From assembly GCA_046328525.1 (NCBI GenBank), contig JAXLWK010000009.1:186001-250000 (forward strand): DNA of 64,000 nucleotides, given 5' to 3'. This DNA comes from JBDHWG01 sp046328525 (GTDB lineage: Bacteria > Chloroflexota > Anaerolineae > Epilineales > JAHCIE01). Below, piece after piece: positions 39,894 through 48,419 of this stretch (positions are counted from its first letter, which is position 1; each line of letters starts with the position of its first letter). The notes beneath the pieces were generated by a model, which saw only the letters and a list, made by a program, of their open reading frames with translations, ran no database searches and had not been told where the DNA came from. Both the position numbers and the translations under genes were made by a program.

Positions 39894-40925
39894 TCACGCC
39901 CTCCTCGTGTCGAAATAGTCCTGCCACAGCCACGCCTTGATGCCCGGCGCCACGTCGCGCCACCCGCTCGCATCGTCCTGCAACGCCTGGGTGCGCGTCT
40001 TCGGGCGCTCCTTCGCCGGGTCCGGCGGCAGGGGTGGCGGCGTCAGGCCCTCGGTCAATGTCGCGCCGGCCAACGCCGCCAGTGTCTCCGCGCCCAGGGG
40101 CGTGTCGCCCCGCAGGACGCGCACCGCCTCGACCTGGGAATAGAGGTGCAGTGAGTAGCCCTGCACGCCGACGAAGCAGCCGTTGAGGTACGCCGCCTCC
40201 TCCGTGGCGAGGTAGACCACGATAGGGGCCAGGTTGTCCGGGTCGAACTCCGAGCCTTTGGAGACTTCGCTCAGCGGCTTGCCCGTCTCCTCCAGGACCT
40301 GCCGCCCGCGCGGCGTCGAGTCGGTCATGCGCGTGGCGACGAAGCCGGGCACGATGGCGTTGGCGGTGATGCCCTCGTCGGCCAGGCTGTTGGCGCACGC
40401 CAGCGTCAGGCCCAGGATGCCGTACTTGGCGGCGGCATAGTTCGGCTGGCCGGGGTTGCCCCACGCCGAGATGGACGAGAAGTTGATGATGCGCCCATGC
40501 TTCTGCGCCCGCATCGGCCCGACAGCGTGGCGGACGGTGTTGAATGTACCCTTGAGGTGAACGGCCAGCACGGCGTCCCACTCGGCCGCGGTCATGTTGA
40601 AGATCATGCGGTCGCGCAGGATGCCGGCGACGTTGACCAGGATGTCCAGGCGGCCAAAGTGGTCCAGGCACTGCTGCATCATCGCGCCCGCCTGGGCAAA
40701 GTCCGACACCGAGCCGTAGTTGGCAACGGCGCGGCCGCCATCGGCGGTGATCTCGTCCACGACGACCTGCGCCGCCCGCGTGTCCGCCCCACTGCCGGCC
40801 AGGCTCGCGCCCAGATCGTTCACCACGACGCTCGCCCCTTCCTGCGCCAGAAGTTTTGCGATGCCGCGTCCGATGCCGCCGCCCGCGCCCGTCACGACGG
40901 CGGCGCGCCCATCCAGTCTACCCAT
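39894..40925 (-). CDS. SDR with C-terminal extension (HSD17B4/FabG-like)
   Basis: A 343-residue active-looking SDR. TGAGGGIGRGIA (about 12-23) binds NAD(P), NDLG (about 36-39) suggests NAD, and the catalytic set is Ser in NFSSISAWG plus Tyr and Lys in NYAAAKYG. The layout resembles 3-hydroxyacyl-CoA dehydrogenase domains of HSD17B4 type. A proline-rich linker and a 40-residue tail with GWRDVAPGIKAWLW follow. Together with the adjacent MaoC hydratase and acyl-CoA dehydrogenases it would supply the third step of a beta-oxidation-like cycle. AGGAG lies seven bases before the ATG. Confidence 0.88.
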   Translation of the reverse strand: MGRLDGRAAVVTGAGGGIGRGIAKLLAQEGASVVVNDLGASLAGSGADTRAAQVVVDEITADGGRAVANYGSVSDFAQAGAMMQQCLDHFGRLDILVNVAGILRDRMIFNMTAAEWDAVLAVHLKGTFNTVRHAVGPMRAQKHGRIINFSSISAWGNPGQPNYAAAKYGILGLTLACANSLADEGITANAIVPGFVATRMTDSTPRGRQVLEETGKPLSEVSKGSEFDPDNLAPIVVYLATEEAAYLNGCFVGVQGYSLHLYSQVEAVRVLRGDTPLGAETLAALAGATLTEGLTPPPLPPDPAKERPKTRTQALQDDASGWRDVAPGIKAWLWQDYFDTRRA

Positions 40926-40964
40926 ACATGTCTCCTGGTGTCCCAGCAGCTCCACCCGTGAGCA

Positions 40965-41441
40965 TCAGTAGTAGAAGCGGCCGATCCACTCGGCCACCAG
41001 GCCCGGCTTGTCGCTGCCCTCGATCTCGACGGTCTGCCCGCGCGTGATCTGCACCCACTGGCCCTTTGGGTCCTCCTCGATGGAGAGCAGGCTCGTGTGG
41101 TTGCGGATGCGCCGGCCGACAGGCACCGGCGACGGGAAGCGCACGCGGTTGAGGCCGTAGTTGACGCTCACCCGCACCGGCAGGTTGAGGCGCAGCCCCG
41201 ACTCCTGCTGGCGCAGGAACCCGGCCAGCATGGAGAGGGTAAAGAAGCCGTGAGCCACCGTTCCGCCGAACAGGGTCTGCTTCGCCCGCTCCGGGTCCAC
41301 GTGGATGAACTGGTGGTCGCCGGTCGCGTCGGCGAACCTGTCCACCATCTCTTGCGTGACGAGGAGCCACGGGCTGACGGCAATCTCCTGCTCGATGTAC
41401 CCCTTGAGCTGTTCGATGCTGGTGACTTCGGTGTCTTCCAT
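40965..41441 (-). CDS. MaoC-like enoyl-CoA hydratase
   Basis: A 158-residue hot-dog-fold protein of the MaoC hydratase type. The catalytic Asp and His lie in ADATGDHQFIHVDPERA (about 37-53), followed by FGGTVAHGFFTLSM. It hydrates trans-2-enoyl-CoA. ATG 41441 is preferred over GTG 41459, as GGAGGG is correctly placed for it. It lies between the acyl-CoA dehydrogenase pair and the SDR, the order expected for successive oxidation, hydration and second oxidation. Confidence 0.9.
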   Translation of the reverse strand: MEDTEVTSIEQLKGYIEQEIAVSPWLLVTQEMVDRFADATGDHQFIHVDPERAKQTLFGGTVAHGFFTLSMLAGFLRQQESGLRLNLPVRVSVNYGLNRVRFPSPVPVGRRIRNHTSLLSIEEDPKGQWVQITRGQTVEIEGSDKPGLVAEWIGRFYY

Positions 41442-41477
41442 GATCGCGTTTCCCTCCACTTCCCGCGCTCAAAAGAC

Positions 41478-41555
41478 TGCCACAGAGACACAGAGAGCAC
41501 AGAGAACAGAATCCTTAAGCTACCTTCTCTCTGTGTCCTCTGTGCCTCTATGGCA
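41478..41555. repeat. Inverted CACAGAGA repeat
   Basis: TGCCACAGAGACACAGAGAG runs (41478-41507) face TCTCTCTGTGTCCTCTGTG (about 41525-41545) and TATGGCA. An imperfect hairpin-forming interspersed element in the gap between the dehydrogenase and MaoC genes. Confidence 0.6.
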
Positions 41556-41595
41556 TCCTCCTCGGCCTTGGGGAAGTACGTTCGTTGTGAATGCG

Positions 41596-42729
41596 TCAGT
41601 GCGCCGCGCCGGCGTGCTGGGCGAGCTTCTCGCGGTGGAACTGCGTATCCCCGTACAGCGCCTCGTAGTGCTTCGCGCGCTTGAAGTACAGGTGCAGGTC
41701 ATACTCCCAGGTGAAGCCGATGCCGCCGTGGACCTGGATGGCGTCGCCACAAATCTTGCGCGCTGCCTCGTTGGTATACGCCTTGGCGACGTGGGCCGCG
41801 ATCCGCGCCTCGTCGCCGTGGTCGTCCTGCGCCCAGGCGGCGTAGTACGTCGCGGCGAAGGCGGCCTCGGCGTCCAGCAGCATGTCGGCGAGCTTGTGCT
41901 TGACGGCCTGGAAGCTGCCGATAGGCTGGCCGAACTGCTCGCGCGTCTTGGCATACTCGACGGACATGTCGAGACTGGCCCGCGCTGCGCCGTACATTTC
42001 GGCGGCGGCGGCCACGGCGGCCCGCTGCACGACGGCGTCGAACACCGCTGCACCTTGCCCTGGCTGCCCCAGGACGCACTCCGCCGGGACGAGGGCGTCG
42101 GCCAGCTCGACATGAAAGACCTTCTCGGTCATGTCGAGGCTCACCAGGGGCGTGACGGTCATGCCCGCCGTCGCCCCGTCCACCAGGAACAGCGACACGT
42201 CGCCGTCAGGCCCCCCGATGCGCGCCGGCACGATGATGAACTGGGCGACATTGGCGAAGGGGACGAAGCGCTTGACGCCGCTCAGGCGATAGCCGCCCTC
42301 GGCCGGGGCCGCCTGGGCGTGGACGCCGCTCGCGTCCCACGCGATCTCGTCCTCCAACAGCGCCACAGTTCCGATGAGGTCGCCGGCGGCGATGGCCGAC
42401 AGGTACTGGCCCTTCTGCGCCTCGGTTCCGCCGCTCAAGATCGCGGTCGCGGCGAGGACCGTCGTGGCAAAGTAGGGGCCGGGGCAGAGGGTGCGCCCAA
42501 TCTGCTCCAGGATCAGGGCGTGCTCGACCATGCCCAGGCCCAGCCCGCCATACTCCTCCGGAATTGCCACCGCCAGCAGGCCCAGGTCGGCCATCTGCCG
42601 CCAGAGGTCCGGGCTGTGGCCGTCACCGTCGGCCGCCTGCCGCACCAGGGCGCTCGGACTCTCGTTGAGGAGGAAGTCGCGCGCCTGGTCACGGAGCATC
42701 ATTTGCTCGGAGCTGAAATCGAAATCCAT
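41596..42729 (-). CDS. Acyl-CoA dehydrogenase, subunit-type A
   Basis: A 377-residue FAD acyl-CoA dehydrogenase. It has IPEEYGGLGLGMVEHALILEQ-type N-domain features (ends IPEEYGG and ALILEQ, about 57-77), a diverged middle domain (FVPFANVAQFIIV) and QVHGGIGFTWEYDLHLYFKR at the C-terminus (about 338-357). Sequence style and close pairing with the next dehydrogenase recall two-gene heteromeric enzymes that handle bulky acyl-CoA such as sterol side chains. It begins nine bases after its partner's stop. Confidence 0.88.
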   Translation of the reverse strand: MDFDFSSEQMMLRDQARDFLLNESPSALVRQAADGDGHSPDLWRQMADLGLLAVAIPEEYGGLGLGMVEHALILEQIGRTLCPGPYFATTVLAATAILSGGTEAQKGQYLSAIAAGDLIGTVALLEDEIAWDASGVHAQAAPAEGGYRLSGVKRFVPFANVAQFIIVPARIGGPDGDVSLFLVDGATAGMTVTPLVSLDMTEKVFHVELADALVPAECVLGQPGQGAAVFDAVVQRAAVAAAAEMYGAARASLDMSVEYAKTREQFGQPIGSFQAVKHKLADMLLDAEAAFAATYYAAWAQDDHGDEARIAAHVAKAYTNEAARKICGDAIQVHGGIGFTWEYDLHLYFKRAKHYEALYGDTQFHREKLAQHAGAAH

Positions 42730-42738
42730 GGCTCGCTC

Positions 42739-43959
42739 CTACTGCGCCTTCGCCTTGAGGCGGTCGGCGCGAACTTCCTTCGGCAGCCCAAGAACACGGT
42801 CGCCGATGATGTTCCTCTGAATCTCCGATGTACCGGCGAAGATGGTCGGGGCGCGGGACCACAGGAAGTCGTGCGCCCAGCTCGGGTGGCTCTCGGCGTC
42901 CCCCCCCATCCCCTTCTCCAGCGCGGCCGGCGTCCCTTCCAGCAGCGTCCCGTAGGGACCCAGGATGGACATGACCAGCTCGTGGTAGCGCTTGTCGAAC
43001 TCGCTGTAGTAGAGCTTGGCAACCGCCGACTCCGGCCCCGGGTTGTGCCCCTTCTCCATGCCCGACAGGATGCGCAGGCCGATGTAGCGGATGACCTCTA
43101 GCTCGGCGAACGCCTGGCCGATCTTCTGCCGCGTCACCGGGTCGTCCCACGCCGTCTGCCCGTTGCGCTGGAGGCTCTTGCACACCTGCACCAGCCGCTC
43201 CAGGGAGCCGGAGTACACGGCGAAGCGGGTCAGCATGCTGCCGCCGCGCTCGAAGCCGAGCGTCGTCTGCGCGATCTCCCAGCCGTGGTTGACCTCGCCG
43301 ATGATGTCCGACTTCTCGACGCGGGCGTCGGTCATGAACACCTCGCTGAACTCGGAGCCGCCGGTGAGCTGCTTCAGCGGCCGCACGACGACGCCGGGCT
43401 GGCGCATGTTGATGAGGAAACACGTGATGCCTTTGTGCTTGGGGACGTTCGGGTCGGTGCGGGCCAGCAGGATGGCCCAGTGGGAGATGGGGCCGTTGGT
43501 CGTCCAGACCTTCTGCCCGTTGACGATCCAGTGGTCGCCGGCGTCCACCGCGCTCGTGCGCACGCTCGCCAGGTCCGAGCCGGCATTCGGCTCGGAGTAG
43601 AGCTGGCACCAGATCTCCTCGGCGCTCAGGATCTTCTGGAGGTGGGCCGCCTTCTGTTCCGGCGCGCCATGCACGATGAGGGTGGGGCCGATGAAGTTGA
43701 GGCCCAGGTGGTTGACCGGCCCCGGCGCGTTCACGTGCGCCATCTCGGCGGCCACGATGGCCTGCTCCATCGGGCGCGCGCCGGCGCCGCCGTACTCCTT
43801 CGGCCAGCCCATGCCGATGAACCCGGCCTCGTAGAGCTTGCGTTGCCAGGCGATGCGCTCCTCCAACGTGGTTAGCTCGTCGCGGGGCAGGTTCTCGGCC
43901 AGCCAGGCGCGGACATGCTCGCGGAATGCCGCATCTTCAGGCGATAGATGTAGGTCCAC
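42739..43959 (-). CDS. Acyl-CoA dehydrogenase, subunit-type B
   Basis: A 406-residue acyl-CoA dehydrogenase. It contains GWPKEYGGAGARPMEQAI (about 53-70), the FAD-side QLYSEPNAGSDLASVRT (about 117-133) and VNGQKVWTTNG, and a C-terminal FAGTSEIQRNIIGDRVLGLP. It is first of a five-gene minus-strand run (two dehydrogenases, MaoC, two SDRs). A heteromeric complex with the next gene is inferred. No clear promoter is visible upstream, where the IS110 element and a broken repeat begin 50 bases away; the insertion may have altered its expression. Confidence 0.9.
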   Translation of the reverse strand: MDLHLSPEDAAFREHVRAWLAENLPRDELTTLEERIAWQRKLYEAGFIGMGWPKEYGGAGARPMEQAIVAAEMAHVNAPGPVNHLGLNFIGPTLIVHGAPEQKAAHLQKILSAEEIWCQLYSEPNAGSDLASVRTSAVDAGDHWIVNGQKVWTTNGPISHWAILLARTDPNVPKHKGITCFLINMRQPGVVVRPLKQLTGGSEFSEVFMTDARVEKSDIIGEVNHGWEIAQTTLGFERGGSMLTRFAVYSGSLERLVQVCKSLQRNGQTAWDDPVTRQKIGQAFAELEVIRYIGLRILSGMEKGHNPGPESAVAKLYYSEFDKRYHELVMSILGPYGTLLEGTPAALEKGMGGDAESHPSWAHDFLWSRAPTIFAGTSEIQRNIIGDRVLGLPKEVRADRLKAKAQ

Positions 43960-43990
43960 GTTTGCCCTCCGTTGAAAATAAGCCCTGGGC

Positions 43991-44012
43991 TGTCATGCTG
44001 AGCGAAGCGAAG
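43991..44012. repeat. Left half of the repeat interrupted by the IS110 element
   Basis: TGTCATGCTGAGCGAAGC and four further bases. The continuation of this repeat resumes at 45261. The uninterrupted form is at 62578-62642. Confidence 0.85.
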
Positions 44013-44025
44013 ATACGGTATTGTT

Positions 44026-44031
44026 TGTCAA
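44026..44031 (-). promoter_or_regulatory. -35 half of the circle-junction promoter
   Basis: Minus-strand TTGACA at the downstream end of the element, overlapping the transposase stop codon. Joined to the other end in the excised circle it would sit exactly 17 bases from TATAAT at 45253-45258. Confidence 0.75.
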
Positions 44032-45059
44032 GCGGCATGGGCCGCATCTTGGCGCTGCGGAGCATAGTTGGGATCGAACATTTGCTGTTTGGTGACGACG
44101 GCCCATGCCAGATGGATGAGCTTACGGGCTGCAGCACAACGAGCGAGCCTCATGGGCTTGCCAGCTTGCCGCAAGCGATGGTAGAACGGCTGGATGACAG
44201 GATTGTAGCGCGCCGCGCTCAAGGTCGCCAGGTACAACGCTGTGCGTAAACGGGCATGGCCTAAGTGATCCATCTGGGGACGCCGCCACACGCTTGTGCC
44301 AGACTCACGCCGATGAGGCGCGAGGCCAGCATAGTTGACCAAGCTATCCGGGGTAGCGCTGAGGGTGAAGTTGAGGGTGCAGACCAGCAGCCAGCCGGCG
44401 GTGATCGGGCCGATGCCAGGAATGCTCAACAACAGCTTGGCCGATGCCGCCCACTCGCTGTCTGCCAACAGCGCCGCCAGCTCGTTCTGCACGGTGCGCA
44501 GGCGCTCCTCAAGGTCGGCGATGACTTGAGTGAGCTGGTCTTCGACGCTCTTGACGACGACGGGCCATTGGCGCAGCGCATGGCGCTGATTGATGGCCTG
44601 CTGACGCATCTCCCGCAGTCCCTCGCGCAGCACCAAACGCTGACGCAACTGGTGATAGGCGTCCGGCGGCGGTGTCCAGGCGGTCACCTCGCGTTTGACG
44701 GCCAGTTCGGCGAGGGCTTGGGCATCCAACGCATCCGTCTTGGAGCGCTGGCCGATGCCGCGAGCAAAATCTCGCGCTTGCGCCGGATTGATGACACAGA
44801 CGGTGTAGCCCGCCGCGTGCAACGTGACGGCGAGGGTGACCCAGTAGACGCCGGTCGCCTCCATCAGCACGCGCGTGTGGTGGCTCGCCACGCCTGTGGC
44901 TTGGAGTTTGCTCACCAAGGCGTGATAGCCTGGCGCATCCTGGTCGAGGGTCACAGGGCGGCTGGCTGGCTCCTCAGCCCTGCGCCAGGCCCCGGTGAAC
45001 GTCTTGGCTGCGATATCAACACCCACATACAGCTGGAACGGAGCCGATACCGATGTCAT
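44028..45059 (-). CDS. IS110-family DEDD transposase
   Basis: A 343-residue recombinase. The N-terminal RuvC-like DEDD domain shows Asp in VGVDIAAKTF (about 10-19), Glu in LMEATGVYW and the KTDALDAQALAEL stretch. After a coiled coil, the C-terminal Transposase_20 domain has LLSIPGIGPITAGWLL and NYAGLAPHRRESGTS with the catalytic Ser region. The ATG at 45059 follows AGGAGAAGC; the frame open up to 45215 covers the guide-RNA region and is not used. The coding frame is intact, so the element may still be active. Works with the bridge RNA encoded just upstream. Confidence 0.95.
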   Translation of the reverse strand: MTSVSAPFQLYVGVDIAAKTFTGAWRRAEEPASRPVTLDQDAPGYHALVSKLQATGVASHHTRVLMEATGVYWVTLAVTLHAAGYTVCVINPAQARDFARGIGQRSKTDALDAQALAELAVKREVTAWTPPPDAYHQLRQRLVLREGLREMRQQAINQRHALRQWPVVVKSVEDQLTQVIADLEERLRTVQNELAALLADSEWAASAKLLLSIPGIGPITAGWLLVCTLNFTLSATPDSLVNYAGLAPHRRESGTSVWRRPQMDHLGHARLRTALYLATLSAARYNPVIQPFYHRLRQAGKPMRLARCAAARKLIHLAWAVVTKQQMFDPNYAPQRQDAAHAA

Positions 45060-45089
45060 GGCAGCTTCTCCTGACGGGACGAAAGGCGA

Positions 45090-45246
45090 TGGGCACCCAG
45101 GCAGCCCACAGTCTGTGCTCGTGATACGTGGTCGTGCCACTCGATACGGTTCAGACTTTCGGCTGCCTGCCGTGGTGGGGAGCGTTCTTCGCTGCGCGGT
45201 CGTGCCGCTGTGCATCCCATGGCTCTCTCCACCACGGTGGGCATCC
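45090..45246 (-). ncRNA. Predicted bridge RNA of the IS110 element
   Basis: Two consecutive stem-loops on the minus strand. The target loop has a 9-bp stem (45229-45237 with 45170-45178). In its internal loop GGGATGC (45212-45218) equals the target's left side, and AGCGAAG (45187-45193) is complementary to CT plus the right side. The donor loop has a 9-bp stem (45161-45169 with 45098-45106) and an inner 6-bp stem. Its ACCGTATC (45143-45150) equals the element's downstream end, and ACGAG (45118-45122) pairs with CT-CGT at the upstream end. Both loops are capped by small CACGA hairpins. Exact ends are estimated. Confidence 0.85.
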
Positions 45247-45252
45247 TATCCT

Positions 45253-45258
45253 ATTATA
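45253..45258 (-). promoter_or_regulatory. -10 half of the circle-junction promoter
   Basis: Minus-strand TATAAT two bases inside the upstream end of the element, placed to transcribe the bridge RNA once the element circularises. Confidence 0.75.
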
Positions 45259-45260
45259 CG

Positions 45261-45308
45261 AGCATCCCCCCGTGCTCCGGGAGGCCCTTCGCTGCGCTCA
45301 GGGCGACA
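45261..45308. repeat. Right half of the repeat interrupted by the IS110 element
   Basis: Resumes with AGCATCCC and ends CTGCGCTCAGGGCGACA. Joined to 43991-44012 it rebuilds a full interspersed repeat like that at 62578-62642. The following 45309-45448 holds only another repeat. Confidence 0.85.
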
Positions 45309-45365
45309 CCGATTTTCATCCGTCTCCTGATGGACACAAGTCCATGAGGAACTCCCCTGAAACGG

Positions 45366-45420
45366 TAGTGGCGACTTGAGTCGCTTCCGAGACCGCAGAA
45401 CGACTGAAGTCGTCACTACA
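45366..45420. repeat. Interspersed palindromic repeat, CGACTTCAGTCG family
   Basis: TAGTGGCGACTTGAGTCGC (45366-45384) and CGACTGAAGTCGTCACTA (about 45402-45419) are inverted halves, the clearest full copy in the window. Confidence 0.7.
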
Positions 45421-45448
45421 AAATATCTATCCCACCCATAACGTACCA

Positions 45449-46264
45449 CTAGCCAAACAGAAACTCACGGAGGACGGCGATGAGCGCGTCGGGGTTGTCC
45501 AGCGCGATGTTGTGTCCGCTGAACGGTATCTCCACCAGCCGACCGTCCGGCAGCTCCCGCGCCATGCGCTCCGCCGTGTCCTTCGCCAGCACATCGCTCT
45601 CCGCAGCGCGGATGACGAGGGTCGGCGCGGTGATGGCGCGCAGCATCGCCCACCCCTGCACCGGGTCAGGTCGCGGCAGCGGGCGGTCGGGCGAGCGAAA
45701 CGCCTTGTCGTAGCGCCACGTCCACAGGCCGTCCTCACGCTGGACGAGGTTGTGGTAGACGCGGGCGCGCAGCACATCGTCCGGCGGGCGGGCGTTCCCC
45801 AGGCGCGTCAGCCAGAAGGCGTGCTCCGGGTCCTCGAACACGTCCGGCGCTTGCACGGCGGCGCGCACGCGGTCGGCGCCCGCCGGCATCAGCTCCGGCC
45901 CGATGTCCATGATGACCAGCTTCTCGATGCGCGCCAGGTCGCGCGCGGCATACATGTAGGCGTTGCGCCCGCCCATCGAGAAGCCGACCAGGCCGATCTT
46001 GTCGAGATGGAGCGCGTCCACAAACGCGGCCACGTCCTCGACCATCGCCTCCGCCGCGTAGTCATCGGCCCAGTCCGTCTCGCCGTGGCCGCGCTGATCC
46101 AGCGCCAGCGTCCGGTAGCGGCTCAGCAGGGCCTCGGCCACCGTATCCCACGAGCGGCCCTGGGACGCCAGGCCGTGCAGGAACACGAGCGGCGGCGCAG
46201 CCGGGTCGCCCGCCTCGCGGTAGTGGAAGCGCAGCCCGCGCAGATGGATGTACTCGTCGCGCAT
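45449..46264 (-). CDS. Alpha/beta-hydrolase
   Basis: A 271-residue alpha/beta-hydrolase. The oxyanion-side HGLASQGRSW (about 31-40), DQRGHGETDW (about 58-67), nucleophile elbow GFSMGG (about 96-101) and C-terminal His in FSGHNIALD are visible. ATG 46264 is preferred because GAGG is seven bases away, although ATG 46270 overlaps the SDR stop as ATGA. It probably cleaves an ester or C-C bond in the same catabolic route as the neighbouring SDR and dehydrogenase; substrate unknown. Confidence 0.87.
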   Translation of the reverse strand: MRDEYIHLRGLRFHYREAGDPAAPPLVFLHGLASQGRSWDTVAEALLSRYRTLALDQRGHGETDWADDYAAEAMVEDVAAFVDALHLDKIGLVGFSMGGRNAYMYAARDLARIEKLVIMDIGPELMPAGADRVRAAVQAPDVFEDPEHAFWLTRLGNARPPDDVLRARVYHNLVQREDGLWTWRYDKAFRSPDRPLPRPDPVQGWAMLRAITAPTLVIRAAESDVLAKDTAERMARELPDGRLVEIPFSGHNIALDNPDALIAVLREFLFG

Positions 46265-46266
46265 GG

Positions 46267-47049
46267 TCATGCCTCGCCGCTGAAGATTTCGGCGTTCAGC
46301 CGCCGCATTCCGCGCAGCCAGCGCTCGTAGTCGTCGGCCTTGTGGCGGAAGTACGTTGCGACCTCCGGGTGCGGCAGGATGAGGAAGCGCTCCTGGGCCA
46401 GCCCGTCTACCACCGCGTCGGCAACCTGCTCCGCCGTCAGCGCCGTGGGCAGCAGGAAGCTCTCCTGCGCGCCGTCCTCGCCCAGCAGCATCCGCGTCCG
46501 CACACCCTGGGGGCAGAGGCACGACACCTTGATGCCCCGCTCGGCATACGTGATAGACAGCCACTCGGCGAAGCCCACGGCGGCGTGCTTGGTGACGGCG
46601 TAGGGCGCTGCGCCCAGCATGGTCAGCAAGCCCGCCGCCGATGCCGTGTGGAGCAGGTAGCCGTGGCCGCGCGCCAGCATCTGGGGCAGGACGGCGCGGG
46701 CCGCGTAGACGTGGGCCATGACGTTGATGTCCCAGATACGCTGCCACACGGCGTTGCTCACCTCCGGCCCGCCCTCGTCGCCGAAGATACCGGCATTGGA
46801 GCAGAACAGGTCAATCGGGCCATAGGCGTCGTTGGCGCGCTCGACCAGGCGCGCGACGTCGGCCTCGACGCTCACATCCGTGACGACGGCCAGCCCGCCC
46901 ACCTCGGCGGCTACGCCGTCGGCGGCGGCGGCGTCCACGTCGGCCACGACGATGCCGCGCGGCGCTTCGGCGGCGAAGCGGCGGCACAACGCCGCGCCGA
47001 TGCCGTTCCCCCCGCCGGTGACAACGATGACCTTATCCCGCAGAAGCAT
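46267..47049 (-). CDS. Short-chain dehydrogenase/reductase
   Basis: A 260-residue SDR with VVTGGGNGIGAALCRR (about 10-25), ADVD (about 38-41, suggesting NAD), CSNAG near 84-88 and a catalytic Ser in HTASAAG with Tyr and Lys in PYAVTKHA. The late segment LPHPEVATYFRHKADDYERWL is typical of SDRs near acyl-CoA genes. ATG 47049 follows GAGGAGG. It is coupled to the hydrolase downstream. Confidence 0.9.
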   Translation of the reverse strand: MLLRDKVIVVTGGGNGIGAALCRRFAAEAPRGIVVADVDAAAADGVAAEVGGLAVVTDVSVEADVARLVERANDAYGPIDLFCSNAGIFGDEGGPEVSNAVWQRIWDINVMAHVYAARAVLPQMLARGHGYLLHTASAAGLLTMLGAAPYAVTKHAAVGFAEWLSITYAERGIKVSCLCPQGVRTRMLLGEDGAQESFLLPTALTAEQVADAVVDGLAQERFLILPHPEVATYFRHKADDYERWLRGMRRLNAEIFSGEA

Positions 47050-47075
47050 CCCGATGTTCCTCCTCGGCATCCCTC

Positions 47076-47172
47076 ATCCCCCCGCCCCTTCTCCCAAAAT
47101 GGGAGAAGGGGGGCAAAGCCGCCCTCGTTCCCCCTCTGCCACAAGGGGAGAGGGGGCTAGGGGGTGAGGGAC
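47076..47172. repeat. Pyrimidine/purine-rich inverted repeat family
   Basis: CCCCTTCTCCCAAAATGGGA pairs with AGAAGGGG around 47086-47110, and a second CCCCCTCTGCCACAAGGGGA unit follows. Related arrays lie at 55548-55720 and 62766-62928. Confidence 0.7.
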
Positions 47173-47189
47173 GCTCCCCACTGTCTCAA

Positions 47190-48389
<1,200 letters not shown>

Positions 48390-48419
48390 GCCCGCAGTCC
48401 TTTCGACATTGATTGAGAT

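Larger units (their letters stand above)
44013..45260 (-). mobile_element. IS110-family insertion sequence
   Basis: A 1248-bp element with one transposase gene on the minus strand and a 200-base non-coding end upstream of it, and without terminal inverted repeats, as usual for IS110. The limits come from comparing the broken repeat at both flanks with its intact copy at 62578: the repeat stops after GCGAAG (44012) and resumes with CATCCC (45263). An AG dinucleotide (CT on the element's strand) is present at both junctions (44011-44012 and 45261-45262) and serves as the core. It is the IS110 rather than IS1111 layout, since the long non-coding end lies 5' of the transposase. Confidence 0.92.

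Noticed and set aside
45060..45215. N-terminal extension of the IS110 transposase
   Set aside because: The open frame crosses the predicted guide RNA and lacks family similarity; AGGAGAAGC marks the ATG at 45059.
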